In this document: piece after piece, positions 32,996-45,849 of the stretch
How the letters are laid out: the number at the start of each line of letters is the position of its first letter
How positions within the stretch are numbered: position 1 is the first letter of the stretch
Made by a program: the position numbers and the translations under genes
Notes under the pieces: generated by a model
Told to the model about the DNA's origin: nothing
The model's database searches: none
Seen by the model: the letters and a program-made list of their open reading frames with translations, nothing else
Assembly (NCBI RefSeq): GCF_000699445.3
Contig: NC_067198.1
Location: 44,135,191-44,199,190 of the forward strand
DNA: 64,000 nt
Direction: 5' to 3'
Source: Schistosoma haematobium
Lineage: Eukaryota; Platyhelminthes; Trematoda; Strigeidida; Schistosomatidae

Positions 32996-33139
32996 AACCA
33001 GTCGTGTTCTCGTGATAAACGTGAGTCACTACAACGTATGTTTGCACGACTTCTTGATGAAGCTAGCGCTCGCACCTATCTATCACGATTGAACGCATCT
33101 GCGTTTCACCGTGATATCATAGACCCTCTATATGTATAG
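32996..33139 (+). other. Short unassigned coding-like stretch
   Basis: One frame reads SRDKRESLQRMFARLLDEAS then ARTYLSRLNASAFHRDIIDPL and stops at 33139. Composition is protein-like and GC-richer than its surroundings. Probably part of a retroelement in the 31-35 kb relic zone; not identified. Confidence 0.25.
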
Positions 33140-36020
33140 TCCAAATAAGACTTAGTTCAACTTCCCTTACTTTCCTTCTTTAAAGTTGTATTAGGTACTT
33201 TTTCCCCATTAAACTTTTACCTGAAGTAAACAGGAAACCCACTGAAACTATTGTTTCTGCTCAACTATAGTCCGTCGCTCACTACTACCCTAAAGAATTG
33301 TTAAGAGAACTTTACAATTGATCACTTGACACCACTGGTTTTGCATCTTTGGAGCCTGTAACCCATCAACCGGTTAGAATAACACAAAGTAACATCGGCA
33401 TCAAGTTAATATGGGTTCCTTCTTGTTTATTATTCATCAGCTTGCTAGTCGCACGTACGCTATGTTGAATTATCACTTATTTTATTTCATCACCCATTGT
33501 CTTATCTATAACTAATATATTTTTGCACTTTCCCGCCTACTTCGGTGAACAACTACTCCACATTATACCGTTCTTAATGCCTACACTTTGATTAACAAAC
33601 AATATTTTAGACCATAGTCATTTAAAGTATTGCATCGATACCTTACCCGTAGTTCATAATTTGTAACTTCCTTATAAGCTTGCGAAATTGTACTTATATA
33701 AATAGTGTTTCACAAAAGGATGTGAAAAACAGAGCATTATTTGAGGCTTATCCAAAAATAAGCTTAAATGAGCCTAACATCACGAAAGAAGAGAGAGTGG
33801 ATTTACTGTCCATCAAAGATTGATGATGAGGGTGGTGACTTCAATCCACCCATGCTTGTGGGACAGAACATTTTGCTTGTATCAGGCTATTTATGACTGA
33901 GAATAAGACAATCAGTCAGTGGCACTGATGTTGTTTTCTCACGCTAATCGAAATCATGTTTCAGAATTTATTCTGGATAAGCTGTCGTACTTAAACAACC
34001 TATAACATGCTAACTCGGACTTTTACACTAGGACTGGCATCAAATGAAAAGTCAGAAAATAAAATATATGGTTATTAGCATTCCTTAACACTTTATTCTC
34101 TTGACACACTTTTAGTTTTAATGAACAGCCTTTCTTATTCTAACCTCGACTTCTCCTCCATCATTTGAACCTACTCCGCCTCGTTGAATACCGTAACTCA
34201 CTGTTCCTTGTAACTGCATCCTCTCATCTGAAGGCTCTAACCACATTTCACTTTAACAATAAGTGCTAGCATAAGTTAGGTCTACCAGTTTATCATACCA
34301 CTGTTCCGCTACAAAATGTTAAGTATTGTTCAGCGCTCATATCCAAGTGACTTGCCTCTCCTTGGTTACTTTTTTTCGGCATCTCGCTTCCAGAGTACAG
34401 TAACGGAGCCCTTGACGCCTGAAGAAAACTTGATGTACTCGCGTTCACAGGGTCATAGCTCACACCAATTGCTCTGTAAATCTACTTCATAACAACTATA
34501 AACTTGAAAAGTTGTACTGTATAATTACTTGACACGACAAGAGTCTTAAAATAATAATGCCGAGTTTAAACCTGGTGTGCAACGTGGACGCGATGCCACT
34601 TTAGAAAAGTATTTAAAAAAACCGTACCCATTGTAATACAAAAGAATTAACGCTCTGAGATGTCTACACTAATGTACTGTCTCTTACTTTTATTGGTTTC
34701 GTCTACTTAACGACCATAACTGTGTAGTATATTGTAAGTAAACTAATGTTGTAACTTATCAATTATGCCTGTAAAAATGGCTTATATCTTTCTTGGCGAA
34801 ATATATTATATTGTTGTTATTCCTTTGTACCCGATGTCTGCTTGATTTCGAATTCTAAGTACAATACGTTCATTTGTGCTCACCTAGTTCGATTTTCTGT
34901 AAAGTACACTATTTTGGGAATTTGTAGTTCACTTAATAGTTCAAATACTTCTAATTATCACATTATAATTAGCTGTCTGTCAGAAATGCACGTGATCATC
35001 ACCATTTACGCGCATAAAAAGTACTTTTGGTAACAATTCATAGGTACTAGTAGTTTTATTAAATCCTATCACGAATAAACAATAATGAGATAGGAGAAAC
35101 CTCTCCGCAAATAAATAAACCGTAATAAACTTAACAAACTAGTCGGAACACTAGTTGGAATTCTTGGCCAAATCGGTTATAATTTTATTCGTTCAGTTGG
35201 TCTACTAATGCAAATGCAATCGAAAATCAAAACACGCGACAGCACACCAGCATGAACATTGAATGTCTTTCTGATCTAAATCAAAAAATAATACCGATAT
35301 CAACATTTTCACGATATTGATTGTTTTTTATTTATGCGCAAAAAACACTTGTTCTGCTAGTATGTTATGCTCCTAATAAACTTGTTAAGATACCTTTGTA
35401 CAATACCACTCTTCACTATGACATCCCAATTATTATTGCTATCGTTATCATTATTATTACTATTATTATTATCTTTAAACTTGATAAATTTTTGAGGGAT
35501 TTATTCAATATCCACCCCCAAATCTACTATATCTGACCTAATTCATATTATTCTACACATTACGTAATTTCCGATTTTTATTTCATTATTTTCCCTAGCC
35601 CCGTGTTGACCATATTTATTCTGATCATTTATCGCACAATTTCATTTCGCTGATAAACTGATTCAAGTTAACACTTCATATTAAACAGCTCCAACGTTAA
35701 CGATCTGAGTTGATTTTATAAAACAAACAACAATTCTCAATTCACATATGACAATTTCCAAATGATGTACTCTGCCTTCATTCCCACTTTGTTTAACGCT
35801 CAAATGACATTTACGTATATTCCCATTTTGAGTATGCTGAGAATTATTCCAAATATTTTGAAGTCATTACATGTATTTCTCGACCAACTGTTACCGTCTT
35901 CTTTATGATTTATCTTTCAGCTTATCATTACCCGGGAATCGTTCATTCGTTAATCTCCGGTGCTCAATAATCCCACTCTATTTGATATAGAACCGACATC
36001 ACCTTGATTCTGGTGGGAGA
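33140..36020. other. Relic zone; weak retroelement 3' end near 34735-34810
   Basis: Mostly AT-rich without genes. At 34735-34810 the order GTAAGTAAACTAATG, TTATGCCTGTAAAAATGGCTTAT, AAATATATT resembles the hairpin-bearing 3' ends at 950 and 9900, so it may close the RT relic that starts at about 31880. Confidence 0.35.
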
Positions 36021-36023
36021 GTA

Positions 36024-36400
36024 GTGTAGTGGTATTGGTTCTTTATCACATGATTCTCTCATGGCTAAAAAATAGTTACTAGGAAGGTTGGCATTCAATA
36101 TGTAACGCATGGAGTGGGTCGATAATCGTGAACTTAGGAACAGTGAATCTAAATGGCACGGTTCAGTCATGCAGGCGTGGTCACTCTATGGAAAACCTAT
36201 GACGTTTGGTATTAAATATATTACTCTTTACCCAGTCTAAATATGTTCTTCAGAAGTGTTGAGCGTTATATCGTTGATCCTCACAATGTGACGGGTCATT
36301 GTGAATAATTGAGTGATCTCCGCCTAAGGTCTTATAGATTAGGCTTTTATATCATGATAAACTCACATTTTTGAGATTAGGTCTATTATTATATTAGCGA
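36024..36400 (+). repeat. LTR-like repeat family C, copy C3
   Basis: Starts TGTAGTGGTATTGGTTCTTTATCACATGATTCTCTCA and ends TTGAGATTAGGTCTATTATTATATTAGCG. Followed by an RTE fragment and then copy C4. Confidence 0.45.
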
Positions 36401-36432
36401 AGATAAATGTAATTATGCCGAACCAAACCATA

Positions 36433-36548
36433 ATTCCACTGCTCCACTTACAGACGAAGACGTCTGGATGGCCATCAGAAAAATGAAGGGTGGCAAGACA
36501 TCAGGACCAGAGAATATACTAGATAACGTACTGAAGTCAGGCCCAGGA
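36433..36548 (+). pseudogene. RTE (SR2-type) ORF fragment between two LTR-like copies
   Basis: One frame reads PLTDEDVWMAIRKMKGGKTSG then PENILDNVLKS, the conserved RTE motif before RT domain 1 (AI--MK-GK-AGPD-I--E-LK). About 38 codons only. Confidence 0.65.
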
Positions 36549-36550
36549 GT

Positions 36551-36925
36551 TTGGTGGCACTGGACCCTAAACACACGATTCACAAAGCTGAACTCGAAAC
36601 AACTGGGAAAATACATATTCAATATTTAACGCTTAGAAAACCCAACGATGATGAAGGTGGGTAGAATGAATTCATTTGATTCGAATTAATCGAATGGCAT
36701 GGCTCAGCCTCGAGGGCGTGGTAGCTCTGTACAACTTGCTTTCACTCATATTAGGTATATTGTTCTATTTCCAGCTTGAATGTGTCATCCATTATATATT
36801 GGTAATTGTTACGATACGATGAGTCATTGTAGACCATGATGTGACTCACGTAAGATCTTATAGATTAGGCAGTTACATCATGACGAACCTGCAATTTTAG
36901 GATTAAGTGTATTACTAGAGCAGCA
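36551..36925 (+). repeat. LTR-like repeat family C, copy C4
   Basis: GGTGGCACTGGACCCTAAACACACGATTCAC to TTTTAGGATTAAGTGTATTACTAGAGCAGCACTATTAAC. Closest to copy C2 in its second half (TTCCAGCTTGAATGTGTC-TCCATTATATATTGGT). Confidence 0.5.
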
Positions 36926-36984
36926 CTATTAACGAGTTAGTTCTGACAGTTACATAATATACCTCTGTGGGCCAGGGTAATTTT

Positions 36985-37200
36985 ACATTGGTTTTCAGGA
37001 GAACCAGAAACCATCCGGACTTTCACATGACAACCCAAACAGTAAGGCTCAACCCTGTTTAGCAGAATAGCCAGACATCGCCCAGGCTTACATTTTATAA
37101 ACCGAGCAGTACAGCTCAATCCCGATTCACAGGAGAACCAGACACAGTATAGGCTTTAACGCTATAATCTGAATAGTACAGCTCAATCCTGTGGCGCAAC
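36985..37200 (+). repeat. Tandem repeat, 67-bp period, about three units
   Basis: Unit boundaries (GCTCAAyCC-TG) fall at 37045, 37112 and 37179, exactly 67 bp apart; a diverged first unit precedes 37045. Each unit contains CAG-AGAACCAGA, GGCTTwmA and AACCGAGCAGTA-type segments. No coding frame is preserved through the units. Confidence 0.6.
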
Positions 37201-37439
37201 CACAATGAAGTAGACCATAATTCTACAGAAGTACGTGGAAACATGGTTAACCGGATGAAAGATTCAGTAGAAATCCAAACTCAGGATCAACGGGCTGGAT
37301 TCCGTTTGGTCGGTCGTTCACAGACCAACAATAGATTGAATAAAATTTGTCACTGTAATTCAACTTTCTCGACTATGAGAAAGCATCTGGCTGTGGACAG
37401 AACATTATGGAACCTTCCTCGACACTAGTGTACCTGGGT

Positions 37440-38060
37440 GAACCGTCAACGTAATCTGAACTTTGTACGACGGACTACACTGCAAAGTCTTGAGTGGAGG
37501 ACAGCTGACAGACTTATTCAAAATGAGGACTGGAGTCAGACAAAATTGCTTACTTTCGCCTTTTTTGTTTCGTCTGGTAGTTGACTGGATCATGAAGGCC
37601 TCGACATCTGAGGGGGGAAGTATAGAATAAAATGAACATCTTGAATGCAACTAAACGATCTGAACTTCATAGATGATCTGGTTCTTCTATCTCATACACA
37701 CCAGCAAACGCAGGTGAGGAAAACCAGTGTACCAGCAGGCCTCAACATTTAAAAGTGAAAAAAGATCGCAAACTATGACAGGTGGCACCAACTCGATCAC
37801 AGTTGATGGAGAAACTCTGGAACAGGTAGAAAGTTTCACGCGCCTGGACTGCTTCATTGATAAACAAGGAGGACCTGATGAGAATCTGAAGGCAAGGGTT
37901 GGCAAAGCACGGGAAGCACCCCTACAACCGAAGAACACGTGGAACTCAGAACGACTGTCAACCGACATCAAAGTTAGGATCTTCCATACGAATATCGAGA
38001 CAGTTCCACTATGCATGGGATTTAGCAATACTACAAATACATATGAGTTGCTGTCGAAAA
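37440..38060 (+). pseudogene. RTE (SR2-type) reverse transcriptase fragment
   Basis: Frameshifted RT end: TGVRQNC--SPFLF and VDWIMKAST near 37530-37600, LNFIDDLVLLSHTHQQ near 37660 (the YADD position reads FIDD), then NSITVDGETLEQVESFTRLDC (37790-37850), GGPDENLKARVGKARE and WNSERLSTDIKVRIFHTNIET. Same family as 53736-54188 but more diverged. Confidence 0.7.
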
Positions 38061-38064
38061 CGTT

Positions 38065-39785
38065 TCAGTACTTAAAAATACTGAGAACTGTGTGAATGAT
38101 TGACAGAAGGCTGATGGAAATTCGTTGAACATTGGTGCATCCGCGAAATACTTGCTTTGTATTCAATGTTCCGATTTACAATAAACTAGTAATTTTTATT
38201 CATACTCACCAGGATCATGATGCACAACAGTTAGTTGCCAGTACCAAAATTTGGCAAAAGGTAGTAATCGGCTTATTTGAAATGTAGTGATTGTATGTTT
38301 TTAGTTTGATAAAGCCTGCATTCTTCAAGTAGAGGTGACATGGTGATCTTCGAAGACAGTCAGTTAAAACTTTATGATAATCAGCGAGTCCTGGCTATAT
38401 ACTATAGCAAATCACGTGCGATTTAGTTCGCATTTAATTGTTAACTTATTAACGAACTGAGTCTTCCGTACAACAACAACTTATCTATATCATTGTATCT
38501 TTATTATTGTTGAGAATGTATGAACATGTATGCTTGAGCCTTACTTACTGCCTACGCATATTCACTCTACTAGTCTTACTATTAACCGCCTAATTGACTT
38601 GACGATTCATTCATTTCTTATGTATAGATATGTCCATGTTATTCATGTTCATGGCCCTCTCCCGCTTATCTGTACTCGCTTACTCGTACTCGTATTTGCT
38701 GACTCGCTCGCTCGCTTGCCTGCTTGCTTTTCGGCAAAACTCTTTCATGCTAGCTTAACGCACCTGTAATTTTGGATATCTGTGTGTGGTCCCATAATAA
38801 ACGTAATCAACACTTCGTATTCGCCTTCTGATTAATACGCCGTTGGGGTGTTATCTAGTGACGGTTATCAAGACGAACTGTATACGAAGTTTAAGGATTA
38901 TATTGAATACCGGCCACCATAATGGTTATCATGTTGCGCATAAGTTTTAAGCAATGGAACTACAGTGTTCAACCTGTGTTTATGACAATGAGATGAACTC
39001 TTGTCAGTGTTAGGGTACATTCAACAATGATGTTTTCAGTTTGAAGGAGGTTCGCTTGACTGCTTACGTTAACGATTTGCCAGGATGGTTATCTTGTCAG
39101 ATCTCCAGTTAAACTAATAAAGTGAGTTGTCAGAAAAATACATCGAAATCATCTGTGCTAGATAATGATAAACACAAGACATCAACCATGTTCAATGAAA
39201 ACTACCAGTCAATTTATCGGCCGAGCTTCCGTTAATAGTTCCATCAATTTTGTTAATCATATTGCGTGATGGTCGAGTCATGACTATGTACATAATCTAT
39301 TATGACCAACTAGTTATAATGTTGATTGGGGATGTTGTTATTTTAAGTGTTTAATACTTTTGATGGCTCAGGATATGTTCCCGTTTAGAGTCTCGTTAAC
39401 GTCAGAAATTTAAAATGATTATATTACCAATCACGGTGCGCACATGTTTACTAACATAGTTTAAACTTAGACTGCATAGTTTCTATTTTGTGCATTTGTA
39501 TGACTAACGGACAATCTTAGGCCATTGAATTAGAACAGTACGATCATATCTTAGGCTGGTGACTTTTTTACCGCTCATAGTTTTAACGTCTGTTTAAACA
39601 ATTGATGTGGTAACTGAATTCCTGAACCAGAATAAATAAAGCAATATGATTGTGATTGGTTTAATAGAAAATGTTAGGTGAGGTCTGAATAATATAGACA
39701 AAAACTGGAAAAACTTAACAAAATTTAAAATTATGGCACTATGGTTACAAACCTCTACAATAAAACTTAAGTCTATTCCTGTTTT
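38065..39785. other. No feature recognised
   Basis: AT-rich DNA, no recurring sequence or convincing frame. Confidence 0.4.
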
Positions 39786-40107
39786 GGCACTATTTTTGTC
39801 TTTTCTTAGAAAAAATGGTTCAACGGCATGTTGAAAATCTTTCCTGTTTAGAAGATCCATGGAGTCTGAATGAAGCAATGATGGCAGTTTCAGGACTGTC
39901 GTTTGCAATCATAAGAACATGGCTGTATGCTTTAACCAGACAGATTTTCGAGAAAACCGTTATGCTTTTCAAAACAGCTGTCAAGTTGGGAACGATTTTT
40001 ACGTCAATCACCACTTTTACACTAGTCGGTGCCTCTCACAACTAAAAGAATTATGTTCGTGGATCTACCACGCCATACTTACGAAAGTCAGTTTCTGCGT
40101 GGCATAA
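39786..40107 (+). other. Exon-like stretch, unassigned
   Basis: A pyrimidine-rich TTTTTGTCTTTTCTTAG (about 39796-39812) precedes two overlapping open frames (39815-40045 and 39919-40107). Neither shows a known domain, and I cannot decide which, if either, is coded. Confidence 0.2.
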
Positions 40108-40984
40108 CCAGGCTTTAATATTATCAAGCCACAATATCATTAGTTGGAAGGTGGGGGGGTACTAGAGTCTTAAAGTGAATAATAATATCATGGTGCGCCA
40201 AAATAAAAGGGATGTAATGTTATAACAAGGAATAGACTTACAATTTGTCGTTTGGTGTGCCAGATCACGTCACGTTCACTACTAAGTATGCCGCAGATAT
40301 TCAGAGTTTGACCACGTCTTCGTCTGTAAAGGCTTTATAATCGAGGGATACCAACCCATTCAAACTAGGAGTTGGGAATGAATGAGTTCAAAGATGTGTA
40401 AGAAAGATTATCGATCTGCTGAGAAGCGTTTTATTTAAGCTGGCTAGTAGATGTAATGGATGCGTAGCGTAGCGTATCCACTCGTGTTCTGGTGTAGATG
40501 CATAGCCGAGAGCCTTCATCCAGAGCGTGTTTAATAAAACTGGAAGGCTCAACATGGATGTTGAAGACCTGCAAAACTATTTGTTTTCGGTATTTGTTTA
40601 CAAATACAGGGGGAGCAGGCTTAAGTATGTTATTAAGTTATTATATATTGGAATATTTATGCCTTGGAACAGGTTTTAAGATTGACATATTTTTTCCACT
40701 TTTAAAGTAGAGTAATAGGGCACAATAAATGTAAACAGGTTTACTACCATCTCGTTAACAGAAGACTACCTAATTTGGCTCAGCTTTAGAGTGTCTAAGA
40801 TCACTCGGGATGGCACATAAAAATGGCAAATTTATTAGTTTTTTAAACCTACCATAAGTAAATGAGAGTTATTCATCAGCAAGTGCAATAAGGTTTTCCA
40901 TCTCACTATTCCTACAAACAATAATGATGAGTGCTAGAATATTTTGTAGTAACTTCATCAAGTTGATAACCACTTGTTAATAAA

Positions 40985-42335
40985 CTCTTCAGTCTTCAGT
41001 AATAAGGATGGTAGATTGGTAAACCTGTATTAATCCTGAAAGATTGCCTTCCAGTGAAGGTCCAGCTTCTTCTTAAAAATATTCACCGATGGGGCTGATA
41101 CCACTTCCTTGGGTAAGGAGTTCCAACAATTGACTACTCGATGAGAAAAACGGGACCCCACATTAAAATTATTAGAACGCGGTTTGTGAACCTTCTTGCT
41201 ATGACCTCGGAGATTATTAGTGCTGAAGGGGACGAAAGGATAGGACAATGACACTCAAATCACAATAAACAAGACGAAATAACAATATAAGGTCACCTCG
41301 CGTCCTACGATACGACAAGAGGAAAAGGTTTAGGCGATTTAAGTGCTTATCGTAGAGGACTTTAGAAAGACCCTTCACTAATTTTGTTCCCACATGCTGA
41401 ACACGCTCAAGTGAGTTAATATCCTTTATCAGACAACGGCCAGTTACTTGGTACAGTACTCTAAGTGTGGTCTTACATGGATGGAATGTAAAATTCGAAA
41501 CATTTCCTCGTCAAAGCATTTGAATGCTAGGCGAAGTGATCATAACGCACGAAAACCTTTGACAGCAGCTGCATTGCAATGCGTTTTTTTTTCAAGTCAT
41601 TGCTTATTATTACTTCTAAGTCTTCATGTTCTTGAACGCGTGGAAGAGATGTACCATCATTAGTATAATGTTAACTATTACCATGTCCGATGTGCATGAG
41701 TACTTCTAAGCACCAACCTCCAGCCCGTCTAACTAAATCGTTAAGTCAGCTTGGAGATCCAAATGACAAGCCTCACGTTTTGTTGTTCTCCAGATTTTTA
41801 CGTCATGCGAAAACAATAATGTCGACGACTTAAGCAACAGCGGTAATTCACTAATGTGGCTAAGGAAAAGTAAAGGGCTAAAGATGGTGTCTTTAGGTAC
41901 ATCATTTTTGACCGGCCTCCGTTCGGATAGCGTTCCATTGATCCTCGCTCTCTGTTTGAGGTCACATAAGAAGTTTCCTATCCATTCCTGTATAGCACCT
42001 GTTATTCCGAAACCCAAAAGCTTCTGCATAAGACCTGAGTGTGAAACGTCAAATGCTTTGCTAAAATCCATGAATATCACATCGACAGACAGACCGTTAT
42101 CTAAGACTACTGTCCAATCCTCTCTCGCAATAAGAAAGTTAGTCAAGCATGAACGCTTGTTACGAAATCCATGTTGCTCGAGAGTTAAGAGATTGTGTGA
42201 ATCTATGTGGCTTAACAACGTAACCTGAATTATCTTTTCAAGTAACTTAACGGCAATGCTAGTTAGACTGGCAGGCCGGTAGTTAGATACGATCTGTTTC
42301 TGACCATCCTTAATATATATACTGTTGTAAGGAGA
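40985..42335 (-). mobile_element. 5'-truncated CR1 copy 2
   Basis: Minus-strand RT part of the same family as 4690-9640: IVSNYRPASLTS, EQHGFRNKRSCLTNFLIAR, FMDFSKAFD, then frame disturbances, SNNFNVGSRFSHRVVN and FKKKLDLHWK, and two TGAAGAC tail units at the left end. The catalytic FADD is FSHD here and GVPQGT is DVPKDT, so the RT is dead. The right end, 42335, is about 360 bp upstream of the HMGB1 start codon. Confidence 0.8.
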
Positions 42336-42695
42336 TACCACCGAACTATGTACACTTCGTTTAATATAAATCAATGTAACTGATGGTTCTGGTATACTTT
42401 GTTAAGAGTAATCCTCCTGAGCCAGGTTCTATTAATCCCCTCTGGTTCCTCCCATACTTGCTTACTTTTTCGAAAATCGGATTCATCTCATTTAGACGAT
42501 GACATTACTAGATGTAACTCACCAAGTTTGGACATTAGTTAATTAGATGAAGACAATTGATTTATTCAACTACTGAAATAAGACATTGTCTTTTGAACAC
42601 CAGAAACTGCTTTGTTCGTACTTAGTCTAATTAGGGCCGTTTGAGTTTGTCCGGCCTTCTGGACTAGCCTTTTGAATTCAACCAGCTCAGCAAAG

Positions 42696-43297
42696 ATGGC
42701 TGAAGACAAGGGTAAACCAAAAGGTGCTATGAATGCTTATGCAGCATTCTTGCAATCTATGCGTGCCGACCATAAGAAGAAACATCCCAATGTCACTCTA
42801 GATTTCAAGGCTTTTTCAAAGGAGTGCTCAGAACAGTGGAAGGTACGTTATATGTTCGTAGTTTATCGTATTTCAGAATCTATCGGCTAAAGAAAAAAAG
42901 AAGTTCAAGGATATAGCAGAGAAGGACAAAGAGCGTTATCGATGTGAGATGGAACATTATGAACCTCCTGCCGATGAAGGTCGCAGTAAGAAAAGGAAAC
43001 GAGACCCTGATGCACCCAAAAAGGCGCTGTCAGCATTTTTCCTTTTTTGTAATGATGAACGACCTAAAGTCAAATCAGAAAATCCCGACTGGAAAGTCAG
43101 TGAGGTTGCTAAAGAACTAGGTAAAAGATGGGAGCATTGTAAAAACAAAGCTAAGTATGAGAGCTTAGCCCAGGTAGAGAAGCAACGTTACGAGAAAGTA
43201 GGTTGCTTTTAAGTATTTTTTTTACACTTTCTAGGCGATGCAAAAATACAAAGCCGGCAAAAAGTCCAAGACAGAAGATTCAGAGTCCGACGATTAG
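42696..43297 (+). CDS. HMGB1: High mobility group box protein HMGB1
   Basis: 176 residues in three exons: 42696-42842, 42877-43197, 43235-43297. Introns of 34 and 37 nt, GT-AG, both in phase 0. HMGB proteins bend DNA without sequence preference, act in chromatin and transcription in the nucleus and can be secreted as inflammatory signals. Box A covers about residues 5-78 (KGAMNAYAAFLQSMR, FSKECSEQWK), a basic linker has KKRKR (87-91), a likely nuclear signal, and box B covers about 96-160 (APKKALSAFFLFCNDERPKV, VAKELGKRWE). The acidic tail is very short (EDSESDD) compared with about 30 acidic residues in vertebrate HMGB1. Length and layout agree with S. mansoni HMGB1 as I know it. The start is the first ATG upstream of box A in frame. 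Confidence 0.95.
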
Positions 43298-43299
43298 TC

Positions 43300-45283
43300 C
43301 TTAATAGTTTTAAAAACTAATGTTTGACGTACAATTGCTGTATACAGATGGTGTTATTTTATATTGTTTACAGATGTTTCTTTTTAAACCTAACGGGCCG
43401 TCCTGCATTTGTAAAACGATGGCTACTGTAACATTTTTTATCGAATACACTGTTTATAAGCTTTATTTCATTCTGTTGGAAAGCAGCGTGGTGTTTGCAT
43501 TTGTAAGTCGTTTCGTTTGAACCAGCGTCATAACAATGTCGGTCTTGGAGATCATTGTTTCGTCCATATTGCTTGCTGTTCCGATATAATCGTCCTTACG
43601 TGGACGCTATCGTGCCTATTGCTGAAGCGCTCAGGTTAGTTTGATAGATAGATATCGATCGAATACGTTAGCCTGGTTTGTTGAAGTTTTCAGCAACACC
43701 ATGGCCGATAACCTTAATAAATGGGATAGGATTTGTTAGTTGGAAAGGTTCTTATGGCAGTTGACGACGTAATTCTTAGGATTGGACGTGTGCATCCGTG
43801 TTCATTACCCAAGGAAAGTTAAACTAAGTTGGAATCGATTGGTTCACGTGTCGTGGTATGGTTTAGTAACTTGCCAGTTGCAGATATAATACAAGCCTCT
43901 ACATTTAGATACTCGGTCGGTTTCACGTGTGTGGGGACAAGACATCACTCATTTTTGAGGCCACCGTACCTTCGGGACTTGCTAAGATGTGTGAAGAAAT
44001 AAAGCACTGGAGGCTGTTTTGTCCAAAGCCATATATACTGTTGAGCTGAACACAGCTCACGACTCAATTCTTTCCGATTGTTACCTGCTAATAAGATTGA
44101 GCACCCAATGGAGTGGTCCTATTCTTTAGGGAACGAATATTCTCAAATTAAGCGGGACTGCAAGAGTTTAGAGTGTCGGTGTAAATCCTTGTCATCGGTC
44201 AAGAACGTGTTATTATCGGGTCTCAGTTCCCGGATGTCGGAGTATATAGTTTAAGATTGTGTGGATCAGGACACCCTGAACTTCCTCTCTCAAAGTTCGT
44301 ATGATAGTAGTTCGCCCAAACTTAAAACATGGAATCAATAACAGACTTATACTTCGAGATCAATACTGACTGCAGCTCCAACACCCCCATCGTTTAGACT
44401 GGTTCAGAAGTGCTTGTTAGATTGGTTCGCCTTCTGTATTTCAAATTCTTGAAAACATATGCTGCTGTCCATTATACTAGTTTATTCAGTAGGTCGGATA
44501 TCGCTTGCGGCTATGCATTAAATCTCAAATTGGCTGTCTTATTACTGCATGTTCTCAGAATTATACTGAATGGTCTCAGTTAGTGTACTGAGGTTTTATG
44601 TAATTAAAACTAATTCTTGTCAGGGATGTCTTTTCTGGACTGATTCTGCGTTTAGTGTTATTTCTAGAAGTTAAGTTGTTCCCTTCAGAAACATAGTGGC
44701 TTGAAAAGTACCTGTGAATTAGGAAGATTTCTGCGTGGTAGTGATCTAATATTAGATTTAAGGATCTTGATCGCTACTTCATAGTTTTTAATCCTGATAT
44801 GCAAACCTGGTTTGTTCCATAGATAAGCAGGTGACTTATTTTTTAGGATCTTACCTCACAAATTTAACAAGAATAATATGGCCGAAAATTATCGGACTCA
44901 TACGGTAGAGATACGCTAATGGCCACCTCACATAACTAATAGAGTCAGGATCTTTGGGTTCTGTTACCATTCTTGGTGTAAGTGCAAACTTGTGAAAGTC
45001 AAATGAGTAAGCATAAATAGGATGCCTAGAAGTGGTAAGTTAATTTTTGTGCTACAGGAAGTTCTACATCAATTTAGCATGATTTCAGGATAAACGAGAA
45101 GTTAACACAGTTTGTATGACAATGTCTTTCTGTTTAGAACGGTTGACCAGGGTCCTTATATGAGGAACTACATCAACGGACATATGCCTATCCTGTCAGT
45201 TGTTAAACACAATGCTTTGGTTAAAGGAGTGCTTATGGACAACCATGAGATTGATGAACATTTTAGTTTAAGAGCCCGACCGT
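43300..45283. other. HMGB1 3' flank; no second gene seen
   Basis: The HMGB1 3' UTR must begin at 43298; its end is not clear (an AATAAA lies at about 44000). The rest is unique-looking DNA without recognisable frames. Confidence 0.4.
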
Positions 45284-45845
45284 TGTTGCTACCTTGACGT
45301 GGTGGTCGGGCTTGCCTATCGTGATGAAGCAACCGAGCTATACTGGCTGGAACAACCGTTCCTCAAGGTCCTACCATGTCAGACAGGTCGGTTGAAGAGC
45401 GGTAAGACTAAAAGCAACAAACCCAAGGTCCGAAGGCGAAGTCGTACTGCTGACTGTACAGAGGTGTGACAGCAGTAAGGTGTTTCCCTCGGACAACCAG
45501 CATAACAGCGATGCTGCCTTCCCACAAGGAGGTGTGGGGTTAGAAAAGGTCGACCCTAAAAATGCACACCTCACCTTACCTCACGGATTTCCGTCTCCGG
45601 CGGTAAGGCCTTTTGAAGAACGGAGCTAACACGTTAAAAACCTTCCACAAAAAGGCCGTGCGCGACCGGCCTCAAGCAGTTGTCCCTTGGGTACTGCGGT
45701 CACGCTCTCAGGTCACTGGGACCGCCTCTAATTCAATTTCCTTTTCAGGTACCTCCAGAAGAACCCTTCCACGGTGTGGGCAACCGGGAAGTGATAACCG
45801 CCCTCATACCTCTAACAGCACCCAAGACCATTGACTGACTGACTT
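45284..45845 (+). repeat. Family A, copy A3 (best preserved)
   Basis: Runs from GCCCGACCGTTGTTGCTACC to CACCCAAGACCATTGACTGACTGACTTAG. It is the reference copy for the family: about 560 bp, uninterrupted, ending in a CTGACTGACT run that looks like a non-LTR tail. Confidence 0.7.
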
Positions 45846-45849
45846 AGTT

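Noticed and set aside
39815..40045. A gene exon on either strand at 39.8 kb.
   Set aside because: Overlapping frames on both strands, no recognisable motif, and no partner exons; left as unassigned.
43526..43625. A small gene just downstream of HMGB1 (MSVLEIIVSS start).
   Set aside because: The frame stops after about 18 codons and no splice site extends it.
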